A DNA stretch of 64,000 nucleotides. It comes from Xanthoparmelia taractica (lineage: Eukaryota; Ascomycota; Lecanoromycetes; Lecanorales; Parmeliaceae). The stretch's first letter is position 1, and the number at the start of each line of letters is the position of its first letter. The notes beneath the pieces were generated by a model. It saw only the letters and a list, made by a program, of their open reading frames with translations. It was not told where the DNA came from and searched no databases. The position numbers and the translations under genes were made by a program. Below, piece by piece: positions 1 to 12,507 of this stretch. The DNA is taken from NCBI GenBank assembly GCA_033085395.1, contig JANQBS010000080.1:62001-126000 (forward strand). Reading direction: 5' to 3'.

Positions 1-528
1 ACGGCGGTGGAAGAGAGGGGGAGGAGGGGTAGGAATCCATTGTTTTTGGTGTTGAGAGTTGTGGGTTGGATGGGAGCGTTGCATGTGGTGGATTTGCTGG
101 TAGTATCCGGTGGTTGCGACGATGATGATGATGATGATGATGTGGGTGTATGGTTCAGTGGTAGAAAGGGAAGGAAAGGCATTGTGGTGGGTAGTATATA
201 TGGAAAAGGTTGACGGTACGGGAAAGAAAATCCTACAACTTCTAAAGTATTACGTGGGAGTGTTAAGCGGATGTGTCATGTACAGCGAAGGGCAAGATCA
301 TCTCAATGAAAGAGTAATGGTATTTCGAGATTCGCTGACAAAGGTCGAGATTGACACAGACTGGTTGACGAAGGTTCGTGTGCGAGACAATGAAGCCGTG
401 TCAGAAGGTGATAAAACGACATAAAAGTAATGATCCAACGGCAGTGCTTGTTCAACCACCGCCGGCACAGACGACGTTCCAATAGACTCTATGTTTTCAA
501 AAACGGATACCACGACCCTCCCTCACGC
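1..528. other. No recognisable gene; GAT microsatellite
   Basis: This is the left edge of the window, downstream of the minus-strand gamma-glutamyltransferase. A GAT trinucleotide run lies at 121-142. The open frames here are short and low-complexity (Asp or Met runs made by the repeat). I see no conserved domain, so I call no gene. The end of a gene lying outside the window cannot be excluded. Confidence 0.4.
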
Positions 529-2399
529 TCAAGCAGTGAGCCCTGCAGAGTCATGCTGCCGTGGCTCTCCGGCTGCCTCAAAGTGCCCGTCAGCAATCCT
601 AATCGCCTGCGACGAGGACCCAGCGAGCCCCCAGGTGACGTTGTGGCTTCTCCCAACCATGTAGTCTACAGTCGAGTTATCATAATCCCACTCGAAACTC
701 ACTTGGTTGGGTAGAAGTTGGTCATGCAATCGTGGCTGTTTCAGTGCTTCACGCACCGTCATCTTCCGCTCAAGAATGTTAAGCGCAGTCTGGATGACGG
801 TGGTGATGATACGTGATCCACCGGAAGCTCCGAGGACCGCAAATAAAGTCCCATTGGCAAATTCGACCATGATGGGTGAGATGGATGACATTGATCGTTT
901 GTTCGGCCGGATATAGTTGGCTGGAGAGGGATAGTATCCAAAGACATTGGAGATATTGGGAACGGAGAAGTCTGCCATTTCATTATTCATTATCACTCCC
1001 GTCTCTGGTACCATCACCTGAGACCCAAAGAAGAGATTGACGGTGGTGGTCATGGAGATGGCCATCCCAGACGCGTCTGCAGTGACAATGTGGGAAGTAC
1101 CATGGTTCTCACGGCTCTCGAAGCCTTCTGGATCATAGTCTGACACATTGAGCGTGTGCTTATCGGATATTCTGCCCCTAGTCTCATCGGCAAAAGTCTG
1201 GTTGAGCATCCCAGCTTCATACGCAGGGATAACATCCACGAAGTCCGGGTCTCCCAGACTCGCTCTCTTTCCGTATCCAAACCTTATAGCTTCATCCAAC
1301 CGGTGGGTACTGAGATTCATGGTATGACTTTGTCCAAAGTCTTCATACCCCTCAAGGACCTTCATCACGCTTAGAGCTACTGCACCAGAAGCAGGTGCAC
1401 CACAGCCGTAAAGACGGAAGCCTTTATAATCAGTCTTGACTGGTATCCTGGAGACTATATCGTAATTTGCTAGGTCTTCCATGGTCATGGACCCATTTCG
1501 TTCATGCAACGCTCGGATTGTAGCCTTGGCCAATTGACCTTCATAAAACGCCTCTGGTCCTCCTACTGCAATGGCTTCCAAAGTATGTGCATAGCGCTTG
1601 CGGGTCATAAGATCTCCTGGCCCGACTCTTGTACCATTGGGAGCAAAGTCTTCAGCCCATATCGGGTCTTTGCTGAGAAAGTCGTAACCAAAGTACTCAG
1701 TCGTAACGGTCATGGCCTTTGCAAAATCACTACTGACAAGGAATCCATCCCGCGCAAGCATGATGGCCGGATGAATGAGGGTAGACCAAGGGAGGGAGCC
1801 GTAGCGTTTGTGGATGTGGTGAAGCCCTTTGATCTCGCTGGGGACTCCACTGCCATAAATTAGCCACATGGCTGAAGGAATGGTTGTGTCCAAATACCTC
1901 GCCAAACCACCAAAGACCGATCCAAGAACATTGTTCTTGAACATATCCTGGAAAGCTGCGGCAGGCGCCGTCTCTCGAAAGTCAATGGACTCATAGCTGC
2001 CATTGGCCGATCGAACAAGAGCGAAACCGCCCCCGCCCAGGCCACTATGATGGCAATCTAAGTTCTTTCAGCTCTGCCACCGCACTTTTGGAGACAAGTT
2101 GCTGACCAAGCACGCCGATGCAAAGTGTAGTTCCTACAAGCTGTCTCGAGAGTCAGCTGCGCTTGAGGAAAATAGATTCGTATACCTACAGCGTCAGCCG
2201 CATTGCCGCCAGTTTTCAGCAAATCGATGCCTATCTGGCTGCATACTCTGTTCTCTGACGCGACAGCGCCAAGTCGGTCATGGTTTGTTTGTTGAGTCTG
2301 GAGAGCGAGTAGGCCCTGGGGCGGCGCAAGAGCAGCACATGAAGACCGAAGGAGGAAACATATTGACCCAAAAAACCCAATCCTCCGCCAACAAGTCAT
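529..2399 (-). CDS. Gamma-glutamyltransferase (gamma-glutamyltranspeptidase)
   Basis: This enzyme hydrolyses or transfers the gamma-glutamyl group of glutathione and its conjugates. The family matures by self-cleavage at a Thr that becomes the nucleophile of the small subunit. Four exons read on the minus strand: 2399-2190, 2140-2107, 2057-1898 and 1849-529, giving 574 residues. Introns are about 48-50 nt. Visible landmarks are a hydrophobic N-terminal segment (about residues 7-24, signal peptide or anchor), GNAADA near 66-70, a GLGGGGF loop, DFRETAP, the GTSHI nucleophile motif (Thr near 385) and GASGGSRI. Length and motif order are normal for the family, and nothing looks broken. The start is the Met immediately before the hydrophobic segment. 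The hydrophobic N-terminus points to the secretory route, vacuole or cell surface; the exact location is inference. It is transcribed divergently from the glycosylase gene. Confidence 0.93.
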
Positions 2400-2902
2400 T
2401 TCATTTCACACCTAAAGCGCGCATGGCGAAAACCGATAGGAAGGAGCGATAAGAGGTTTCAATGTACTTTTGGTAGGGCTGAGAGACGGTAGATCTGCGG
2501 GTAAATGATCTAGTGGAAACCGGCGCGCCGGACGCGTCTACTATGATATTCAAGCGCGCGACACCTAAGATTTCCACCATTACCAGATAGTGCTCCCTTC
2601 TTTGTCTTTCTTCTACTGAAGGTCTTTCCTCAGACACCCCAGAAATGGCAACCAACTTTCTCCATACCATTCTGAAGCTCCAGATCCTTAGCATTGCCAT
2701 CGAATCACCTTGAGTCTTCCAACCCTTCCAGCAAAACGCCCGCTCGGAATTATACTACAGCAGCTACGGGGAATGTGAAATAATTCCCACACCTCAGTCA
2801 TGCAAGACTCATCGCCATATCAAAGCTAGCTTTAGCTCTGACTGCAGTAGCCCAACCTTTTAGAGCACACCTCCACCAATCCAAGTGCCTCGGGACTCGA
2901 GT
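2400..2902. promoter_or_regulatory. Divergent intergenic region
   Basis: About 500 bp separate the start of gamma-glutamyltransferase (-) from the start of the glycosylase-containing gene (+), so both promoters must lie here. A GGCGCGCC-containing GC-rich patch occurs near 2520-2532. I cannot assign a specific transcription factor site. Confidence 0.4.
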
Positions 2903-5782
2903 ATGGAAGATTCAGGGGATGAGTCTGATGGAGTGTACGATCAATTCGATCTCGGGGACTTCACAAAAGAGGAGATCAAGATATACGAGTCCATGGTGGG
3001 CCCAGGAGAAAGACTTCGGGATGCTGCGCCACCAGAGAAGTCGTTGGCTGAGATGCTGGAGACTTCATGTGAGGAAGTCCAGGTCGTGATGGCGTATATT
3101 GCTGACCGCTGAGGCAGACCAAACCAGTCTCACTTCCTCTATTCGATATACCAAAGCCAGCGCTTCGATCAGAGTACTTCCTGAAGAGCTATATGAGTTG
3201 GTCCGCGCGGGTATCTCGAATGCGGTTGAGCGCGCCATCTCAATTGACCTTATCACAGGATATGGACGGTCAGCGGAATCCTTAGAGAAAGTTTTCATGG
3301 ATGAAATCTCGGCACCGACTCCTCAGATCCGTCGCTTCATTCGAAATCATAGACTCATCTGGTCTTTCTCGGCGCCAAAGGGGTGGTCTAGGAGGGAAGC
3401 GCTGGAAATGTCTGGTTACAAATCTGGATCTAAGAGGTCCGTGCAGAGGCGGTATGAGCAAGATGTGTACGACTTTTCACGTAACTTAGGCCTTCCAATG
3501 GACGGAGCAGAAAAATGGGTGCTGAAAGCTAGAGACTTTTGGTGTGAGAAGGGCTTTGACAGCACAAATACCGAAGAAAGCGATGATTTAAGCAGCTGGG
3601 ATGAGATGCCAGATCAATCTTCTCGAGCATCATCGCCAGAGATGTTCAGGTTGCCCTTAGTGCCTATCGAACATTCTGATGAAGCGCCTCGTGACAATTC
3701 CTCAGGTGGACTTCAAGCAAACCGCTCCCTAGAATTCGGGGGCACATCAGTATTTGGCATCTCACAAGCTCTAACATCTGAGGGCGAGTCGACCTTCAGG
3801 AGTAAAGACAAGATTGAGGATAATGTACAGCCAATGAAGAGAAACCAATTCGTGGGCGCGAGACAGCTTCAGCAACGCCAGCTTCAGAACTTGGAGCGCT
3901 CTGACCGCCGCTCCGAGGATGACGTGAACATGCCAGTAATGCTCAAACCCCCAATCCTCGGTGACAGATCATTTTTGGTGGACCTCGTCGGTCCGGTTGA
4001 GGACATCAGTAGTACAGAAGCGGTGGTCAGTGGAAATGGAGAAAAAGCGAGTAGGAGAGCCGTCAAGAAATCCCGCAAAGCGAAAGTGAAAGCGGATAAG
4101 GGAGCAATGATAGAAAACCCAGCGGGAAAGCATGAGCACTTGGGCAGTTCCGAGGAGCAAGTGAAAATGGCAAGCAACTCCGAGCAGCTATCACAGGTCG
4201 AGCAACTCGAGCTCAAAGACAAGCCTCAGGTACAGAAAGGGAAAGGAAGGAAGCGTAAGAGGGATCATGATCTTCTGTCCCAAACCGAGGTACTCTTCGG
4301 AGAAAGCCACAAGCATCAAAAAGGCCAAGTAGACGGGGAAGCGCAGGACGTTAATTCCAGGAAAGGCAAGCGAAAAATACGAGGACCTCAGCAGTCACCC
4401 TTCTTTCAGCGAAACAACGGCCCTAAGGCAAAGAAGAAAGATGCTGGCATGAAGGCACAGCAACATATGGGTTTTCAACCTCCGATGATACAGTAAGCGT
4501 GACCGCTGCTGTTGAGGGGTTGTCGTCTAGCAGTAGGCCGCCACCAGCAGATTCCCCTTCCACTCCTGTGAAAAAGAGCATTCCCAAGGTCCCCACTTCC
4601 CCTCCGAGCGACGACTCAAGCCCATTGTCCAGCCTCCGCTCGACCCCTTCCCTGCCATCTTTCGGCAATAAAGAAGTGGAAAGTGAGAACAAAAGAATTA
4701 GACAACTGTCTCACAGCTTTACCCGTTCAAAACTCGTTGCATCAACACAAAAGATTTTAGATGGTCCTACTGGCTTGCCTAATCCTTCTTCAAGTCCCCT
4801 CTCGCTGCGAGAATTGAACAAGAGGTTAGTGGAGGGTACTATCTATCAGGATGGGATTGTCCTCGCAAAGCCAGAAGCGCCTGCTACTTTGGTTACTCGG
4901 AAGAAGAAAAAGAAGCGCTCAATGACCATCTCTCGCTTCTTTGTGAAATTGCCTTGTAAGAAACCCAAACGCAGCGACAAGGTATCATGCGTTCCTTTCC
5001 CACCACTCCACGCTACATCCTTCGGCTTGGTCCAAGAGCGTCTATCTCATGACCCATTCCGCCTTCTTATCGCCGTAATATTTCTCAACAAAACACGAGG
5101 ATCCGTCGCCTTGCCTGTCTTCTACCAACTCATGGAGCGCTATCCAACACCCGCAGACCTTGCCGCAGCCAAGCAAGAGGACGTCGTCAAGATCATCCAA
5201 CATCTCGGGTTGCAGAACCAACGCGCCAAGAAATGTATCAATCTAGCCAAGGCATGGCTAGAGCGTCCGCCGGAGAGAGGAAAAAGGTACCGAGTGCTTC
5301 ACTACCCGAAAAAAGATGATGGCAAAGATGTCAGACCCGGCGACATTATCGACGAGGAAGATAAGCGAGTCGCATGGGAAATCGGACAGCTTCCTGGTAT
5401 CGGTGTGTACGCCATTGACAGCTGGCGCATCTTCTGTCGCGATGAACTGCGCGGTTTGCCGACTGGCCTGCCAAAGGAGCTTACTCCAAAAGCTAAAGAG
5501 GAGGAATTGCAGAAAGAATGGACCAGGGTTCTGGCGGGGGATAAAGAGCTACGAGCTTACCTACGTTGGCGCTGGCTGCGGAATGGCTGGGAGTGGGATT
5601 CTGTGACTGGAGAGCGAAAGAAGGCAGATGAGGGTGAGTTGGCCAAGGCAGACCAGGGTGGAATCATATACGAGGGGGATGGTGGAGACGTTGTGGTTGG
5701 GAACGCCAAAGGCGAAGGGGTAGACGCCGTTATAGCTAAGCTGGAAACCGGAGAGGAAGGAAGACGGGAAATCGGACAATGA
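2903..5782 (+). CDS. Large basic protein with C-terminal MBD4-like HhH-GPD DNA glycosylase
   Basis: The C-terminal part matches the helix-hairpin-helix glycosylase domain of MBD4-type enzymes, which remove T or U from G mismatches in base excision repair. The hairpin LPGIGVYA is followed by the catalytic Asp in IDSWRIF (codon 5417-5419). The domain opens with HDPFRLLIAVIFLNKT. Proposed exons are 2903-3068, 3118-4492 and about 4579-5782, giving roughly 914 residues with Asp near 794. Intron 1 (49 nt, GTGAGG donor, CTGAC branch) is convincing. The second join is not. The upstream frame stops at TAA 4494-4496, which overlaps a perfect GTAAGC donor at 4493, and the downstream frame is open from 4499 but has no ATG before about 4921. 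That argues for one gene with an intron here (acceptor near 4578, or a 38-nt intron ending at 4530). The alternative is two genes. The N-terminal half is charged, Lys/Ser-rich and unrecognised. A basic run before MTISRFF resembles a degenerate PCNA-binding box. Confidence 0.75.
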
Positions 5783-6120
5783 GATTATTGATACCCAGAC
5801 TTGATATGCACCGCAGAGCGAAGACGGAGAGGCAGAAGCTATGACAGCAGGCCCGCAACATAGCCACGATAGAGGCATAGAATAGGGAGATACGCAGGCC
5901 ACAAAAGACCAGAAAGCAGATATGAGTCTGAGCTCAACAATCTGCCCTAGTGCAGGAAAAAGATTATAGATATATCAAAGAGCTCGACGCGATTATGTGT
6001 TCTCGACCCTCCATCAATCTCAAACGCGGATTACTCTACTCTACATCCCTACCTTATTCACCACCAAATCAACTGTCGTCCCTGACAGCATCCATCCATC
6101 GATCCACCCACCCCTCCTTC

Positions 6121-6164
6121 TCCTCCCTCTCCTCCCTCTCCTCCCTCTCCTCCCTCTCCTCTCC
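6121..6164 (+). repeat. Tandem 9-bp repeat (TCCTCCCTC)
   Basis: About four perfect copies of TCCTCCCTC sit inside a longer polypyrimidine tract downstream of the glycosylase gene. Confidence 0.9.
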
Positions 6165-6310
6165 TTCCCCCAGCCTCTAACATCATCTCATACTCTCTCC
6201 CCCCGGCTCTCTCTCTCTCTAATAAATCTCATCAAGCACAAATATACCCTATCCCTATCCCAAGTACTCGTACAACAAGCATCAACAATTCAACCCCCTT
6301 ACTATTCCCA

Positions 6311-6345
6311 CTCCATCTCCATCTCCATCTCCATCTCCATCTCCA
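6311..6345 (+). repeat. Tandem hexamer repeat (CTCCAT)
   Basis: Five perfect CTCCAT copies are followed by an imperfect one. The same hexamer array (in another phase) recurs inside the UBA4 coding sequence near 30117-30145. Confidence 0.9.
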
Positions 6346-7202
6346 ACCCAAAACCCTATCCCCCATCCCAATACAACTCAACCCATCCCAACCCATCCCA
6401 ATAAAACCACTCATCCCTCCCTCCCTACCCTTGAAAAATCGCCTTGAAAGTTCTTCTAGACCTCCATAACCCCCCACCACCAAACACGCACCCCAAACAC
6501 GCACATCACCGCTCACACATCACGGCACTACACCGTAACGATGCTCAAAAAGCTCCAAGCTCCAAGCTCAGAAACTCAAGACCTAAAGCTCAAAAAGGAA
6601 CCTCGGATACCTATATACATATACATCCCCTCTATACCCACCCACACATATCCCACCACATATACCCACCGCGGTGGGGGGCGGGCGGGAAGGCCGGGCT
6701 AAGTAATGAATAAAAAAACGAATAAATAAATAAGTGAATGGAACGCTAATCATCTGTCTTTCGCAGGCAGTCATTCGTACGTTTTGAAAATCGATATGGA
6801 CAACAAAGCTAAAGAACTGTCGAATGTGTTAAGGGATGAAGAGATGAAGAAGGGATGGAAGAAGGGATGAGAGAAAGGATAAAGATGAGGCTGGATGGAG
6901 CATTTTGCCGTGTAGGTGAGGTCGTGAGATACGGAATTGGTCTTTGATCATGTAGAAAAGTGTCCTACAACATAGTCCGCTGCGAACACTTGCTGTAAGT
7001 GGAAAATACGGGCCTTTCTTTGCGCAGAACGGAGACAGTTGGGTCTGGAACATCTGCGAGCAGGGATATCCTTATGCTTTTCATTCAATCCAACTTTTCC
7101 TTTGCTGTCTATAGCATCGTCTATGTACAATACGTCAACTTCTTCACCGGAGAACCCATGTCTGGAATTTATAACGCGTCCCCTCGTCATTCGTGTCCAT
7201 CA

Positions 7203-10200
7203 TCAGGATTCCACAGCCAATTCCCTAGCATCATAGAACAAATCTATGATACATCCAGCGGACCAAGCCTGGGTTGGGGACTACATGTTATCAGTGACTA
7301 GAAGACATTGACAAGAAGGAATGACTTACTGAATCTCTACAGAACTCCCCGTTCTTATTCGTCAGCTCCGTTAATCCAGCCCATGGCGATTGCTCTATGG
7401 CTTTTTTGCAACCGTGTAATCTTCTCGTGATCTGTTGAAAGGCTTCTGTCCTTTCCTCCTTTGTGTGTCTCCGCATCAAATCAAACTTCAAGAGGGCACG
7501 CAAAAAGAAGCCGGTAGGCCACAGCCATTCAGGTCCTTGGTGATAATTGCGACCTTTGGACGTGTGGAAGTCGGTCGAGTCTTCCGAGTTATTGTAATAC
7601 GGTCGGTATTTGAGATCCGAGGGGTCGAGGGTAGCCATGCCCGTTGGACCCCGTAGGATCGTGTCGGCCATTTCCAGAGCATGTAGGGCTTTTGCAGGAG
7701 TAAAGAGTTGAGGGGCGACAGTCATAGCAATGGGGAAGTTTGGTCGTAGCTGGTAATCCTCATACTCTTTCCCAGACTTGTAGAGGTCTTTGTAGATGCC
7801 CCGGCGGTTGATTATAGCAGAGTTGACATTGTACTTTGGGTCTTCATTAGGGTCTGTAGGAATGTAGTAGCAGCGCTCAAAGTTCTGCTGTATCCTTGAA
7901 GCCCAGTCGGCAAATGATATGCGTTGACCGCCGGCTGTCACGACACCGCTATGCTTATACTCACCCTCCTTATGGAGTTGGGCGACCCAGCTCAAAGTAC
8001 TGAAGGCAAGGCCAGTGATCTCAATAGCAGCACCATCTCTTGGCGTACCTGGCACGCCTTTGCTTCCAGCTTTTTCGCTTTCCCCCATCTTGTCCATCCA
8101 TGTGCCGCAATTCGATTGATTACCCCCAAAGATTAAGCCTGTGTCCCAGTCCACATTAACATCAATCTGAAATCCCTCCGGCTTCATTTGCATGTCTAGG
8201 CCAGGTCCGGCATTGGCTTCTCGAAATGACAGGCCACCGGCGTGTCTTTGCAAGGCCTCTTGAACAATCTCTTCGATGGTAGAGACTTTCGAGTACGCAC
8301 GGGAATCATCAAAGTCGAAATATGTATCATCATAGGGCAAGAAACGCCTCGCGACTTTCTCTTTCAAGATATCACGTCCCTTTGGCACCATGTGTGTGTA
8401 ATCCTGGATGGTTTGAAGGAAGAACCAGATCGAATCCCTTGAATTGTAGCGGGGTGCTTTGCCGTCACTTAGAAGGTTTGGTATCATGCCATGCTTGAGT
8501 ACACTAGCAAAGGCCATGATATGCTCTCGAGCATCCGCGTACCTGCCAGTAGCGAGGAATAGTCCACGGAGGGAGATGAAGACATCACGGCCCCAGCAGC
8601 GTGCCCAACCGTGCGAGAAGTGGGGCAGTCCAGCTGCCAAACATGGAACACTCTTGTTTGGGTACAACGAGGCTGATTTGGTATAACCAGTCTGCTGTAT
8701 GCTGACCATGGCGAGGCTTTGAAGGAAGCCTTGACCGTGTCGAATATTGTCACTCATGAGTTCGATGCCACGATCCCAAGAGGCTCGATACGCTGTCTGT
8801 ACGACTAGGGAAAAGTATCGAGGCAATAGAAAGCTTGGAAGCTTTCTGATCGCATCGAATCGTTGAGAAAGCCATAGAGCGGCCTTTTGCAGAGATGACC
8901 TTCCGCCAGCCTTCACTATACGTCCAAGTCTGCTGACTATCCAATCCAGTGCCCATTGCCCTTCTCGTAGATGATCACATAATGGATGACCAAGATCGTT
9001 ATTCCGGATGACTTCTTTAAGAATGCTCCACCAGCCTTGTAAGCCGGCATATACTAGAGTACCATAATTCGGAATTTTGTAAATACCCTCATTGCCACCA
9101 AGGAAATCACGTTCTTCGGGTTCACATCTGTACAGCACAAAATTGAGGTCGACCAGGTCCAGCTCGCGGAAAGCCTCATGAGCTCCGGAGGTAATATAAT
9201 TGTCCAAACCTTGGGAGTGCTCAGCGACGGGCATCCACGTTTCAAACAAAGCTATGCTGCCGGGCGCAAAGCCAGCGGGAACAGTAATTATAGTCTCGTC
9301 ACCTTTTGAGTCGATGGTCACGTCTCGGAAGTCGAACAATGTACTAGGTAGACCTTTGAGAATACTCTTTTCTGCAAAGACCGCTTTTTTGGCGCTTTCA
9401 GACGTATCAACCTCGAGTGACCAGCTTCCCAAGAGCTTGGCTTTAGTACTGCGGAGATGCACTGGCGTCAACGATCCATGGCCACTGCCATAGCCTGGGA
9501 AAGCGGTATGTGCAATTGCGAAGACACCTTTCCTTGTTTTTGGGTGCACACGATGGACTGTGATATATTCGCCTTCATGATGAATGAAGGTCTCATCGTA
9601 GTCATCCTGGCTCATTTGTGTATGCAGCCGGTTCATCAACTTCTTAATGCCTCCGATGCCACCCGAGCCACCCTCAATCTTGACCGTACCTTCCGAAGAC
9701 GGCGACGAGTACAGTCGCTTTTCGTTGACAATGTTAAGGAGCTTTGGGTAGATCTCATCATAACCCATTACACTGCCAGTAGCAGAAGCACACATGTTGA
9801 CAAGAGCCGCATTTGGAAGCGTATCCCTTGCATCACGCTTTTGAGCAGGGACCTCGTTGTCATGTGTGCAATCCATAAACAATGCATGAAGAGGACTTCG
9901 TTTGACTCGGTGGATGCGCTGTACCTTCAAATTCATAGAGCCGTTGATACCATTCGTATTCTGGGCGGCATCGCTGTCATTACCACCCGTGAAGACCTCG
10001 TCAATCTCGAAGCTACCAATGGGTCTACCACCATGCATGTGTACCAGTCGACTGAGCTCTTGCGTACTCCAAGCTTGCATGGCCTCTCGAATAAGGGCAC
10101 TAAGGCCCAGTCGCTTGACAAAAACGTAATCCATCTCCTCAGAGCCAGTGAATAGCTCTGCGAACACCGCAATATTTGGTCTGACTGCTCGCGCTTGATC

Positions 10201-11962
10201 CAAGAGGTACTCAGCAACAACTAACGGCGTTGAATGGCAGTTGTCGATGCGGAAGCCAGCAAAGTACTTTGCCATCAGTCGGGTGTATTTGGCCATAAAC
10301 TCCCACAAGAATGGATTGTCTTCTGGTGACTTGCCATAGCGCAATTTGACACAATCTCCCCAGATAATGACCTCTCGGCGAAGGTAAGCCCGAGAATCAG
10401 GCCCGGCATGGTCCTTCAAAGCATTGGCAGCCCAGATCCAGCCATTATTGACCAATAATAAACTTCTAGGGTTGTGCTTTTTGGTCGCGGCATTTGAAGG
10501 AAGCCTTGTGAAATAAGATTCAATGAAAGCACTCTCGGGACCGATGGCGCCTAATTTGGGCCCGTTGTCGTCCAATCGAAGATACCTGACGCGATCTCGT
10601 ATCTGCTGTTGAATGACCTCGACATCGGTATGGTAGTCTTTATAGAACGGCTCATTGAGCTCATTAAGGATGTCCGTCAATGTCTTGGTGGCTCCGCTCT
10701 TGTCTGAATTGCCCACTTCGTAGCGCCCGTGGAGTACTGTCAAAAGGGCAGCAGCGGTTCGAGGATCAACGCTACGGTGGAAACGAGATCCAAGGCCATT
10801 GACAAAGTCATTATTTCGCAGAAAATCGGCCTTCTGCTTCAAAGACCAACCTTTGACACCGTCCAGACCACCCATACCAGGGTTGAAGCCTTTGTCCGGA
10901 AGGGAGGTTTTTCCCTGCGACCAAGCAGTCATAGCTCTTTCAACATCTCGTCTCACATCGACTACATAGTACTGCCACAGTTTGAGAGGCTCAATGACAT
11001 GTTCCTTGACTCCCGCTATCACCTTGTCGAGGTCATTCATGCTGTCTAGCTTAGTGGGCAGTTTGTAGCTTGCAAGCTCGTTCCCGAACTTCAGCAAAGC
11101 GTCGTCAAGTTGTAGCGCAGACTCGAGCCACGGAGCAGTCTCAAGGTTATATCCCGCTTCTGGATGTGTTTCGAGCCATCTGCTGTTGTTGGCTGTGTGG
11201 TTCCAGACAACGTCGGTCAATCCGAGTAGACCATGCTCTTTCTCCATCTTTCCTATCATCGTTGCAATGTCCGCTTCACCTTTTGGAAAGCACAGAGGAT
11301 CGAAGGTCAATTGATCGCGAATGCTGTAAGGTGAATTCGAGCTTCCTCTTTCCATCAATGGCGTGAAGTGGACCATGTTGTACTCCCGCTGCCCAATTCC
11401 TCGTAGGTGTTTCTCCCAATCGACAGGATATTGGCCCATGAACTTGGAGATAACGGAGAATATCGAAAGCGAATCCAATGGCAAAATTGTATTACCAAGA
11501 GAGAGCTTGGGTGAGACATCGAGGTAGTGAGAAGGAGTCTGCGTAGGTTTTGGGACTGAGACTTCGCCTGTAGAAAAGTCCGGGAGAGGGGTGTAGGTGG
11601 TATAAAAGGCAAAGGCGCCCGCCTGGTAGATGGGAATGTCAATTCTGAGCGTCCCGTTGAAGTCCGGACGAAGCCTGTACAGCCCAACGAATCAATTGGA
11701 GCTTGCTTTGGGCTTGCTTTGTCACCTACTCATAACTCCGGTATTGACCACGGCGAAAAGGCTCTCCAGAAGTAGGTATGTTCACCCAAAGTCTTCCTTG
11801 TCTGCAAATGGAGCTCGTACCCTCGATCTCGAAACGAAGGATGTAGGCAGGATCTGTTGGCGGTGGCATGTAGATATAGCCTGATGGAACGTCTGGAGCA
11901 CCATCATCGGTCAATTGCAAGAGCCACACCTCCGGAGAGGCTTTACTGCCTTCAGCAGCCAT
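7203..11962 (-). CDS. GDB1: Glycogen debranching enzyme (4-alpha-glucanotransferase / amylo-alpha-1,6-glucosidase)
   Basis: This bifunctional cytosolic enzyme first moves maltosyl or maltotriosyl units off a limit-dextrin branch, then hydrolyses the remaining alpha-1,6-linked glucose. Three exons on the minus strand, 11962-11730, 11674-7330 and 7280-7203, code for 1551 residues, the usual length. Introns are 55 and 49 nt. The N-terminal half has glycoside hydrolase 13 features: DVVWNHTANNS, the nucleophile region GFRIDNCHSTP and FAELFTGSE. The C-terminal half carries glucosidase signatures: RYNSRDSIWFFLQ and NVDWDTGLIFGGNQ with CGTWMDKMG. The last exon restores the family ending (SPTQAWSAGCIIDLFY) that is lost if the intron at 7281-7329 is read through. 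The start is a Met after a pyrimidine-rich leader, and no targeting signal is seen. It is convergent with the glycosylase gene and divergent from the MuDR-derived gene. Confidence 0.97.
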
Positions 11963-12507
11963 GACGAAGGTCAAAGTAGAAGCCAAGCGGTTTAGGATTA
12001 AGAAAAATAAGAAAAGAAGGTCTATACAGTATAGTGAAGGAGCATGAGAGGGTTGTCGATAGAAGGTGTTGCGCAAGTGGCGCCAGGCATGTTTCCGGTG
12101 ACAAAGAGCAAAGGCAAGTAATGACTGTTGGGGAGCATCTGCACTGGTGAAAGAAAGACAAACAGTGTCTGCTCCTTGAAGTTCTCTTAGGGCTAGGGCT
12201 GGGAAGGGGCGCCAATTCTTATCGCTTGGCAACTTTGCCTGCCACCCCCAAGCGACTTTCCTGCTATCCCACACCACCACCTTGTCCTTGAAGGAGATCC
12301 GAACCCTCCAAGACCAATTGGGTTCCCTGAGGTCAGTGGTGCAACGCGCTGAGTCTGGATGCGGTTATTGGAGTGAAAAAGGTAGGTGTGGGGGAACCCG
12401 AGACACGCACCCAAATGCCTTCTTTCCCACTGACCTTCCATGCCAGTCGTTTCTCACCACGGGCTGGCCCAAAACCCGGAGCAACACTTTCGCGTTGGCG
12501 GAAAGCC
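11963..12507. promoter_or_regulatory. Divergent promoter region with a probable 5'-leader intron
   Basis: This region lies between the starts of GDB1 (-) and the MuDR-derived gene (+). A good intron consensus, with a GTAGGT donor near 12380, CTGAC near 12430 and a CAG acceptor near 12445, lies just upstream of the plus-strand start. It probably sits in that gene's 5' leader, because an in-frame stop blocks coding from the ATG upstream of it. Confidence 0.45.

Larger units (their letters stand above)
5783..7202. other. Convergent intergenic region, pyrimidine block then purine block
   Basis: These 1.4 kb lie between the 3' ends of the glycosylase gene (+) and the debranching enzyme (-). The plus strand is C/T-rich from about 6060 to 6430 and G/A-rich from about 6830 to 6890. 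Each gene is therefore followed by a pyrimidine-rich stretch on its own sense strand. Open frames here are low-complexity and I call no gene. Confidence 0.55.

Noticed and set aside
5950..6713. Plus-strand frames with Ser/Leu/Pro repeats downstream of the glycosylase gene
   Set aside because: They are encoded by TCC and CTCCAT microsatellites, with no start context or domain.
9457..10155. 232-codon plus-strand frame inside GDB1
   Set aside because: It lies wholly antisense to the conserved debranching enzyme coding sequence; no domain seen.
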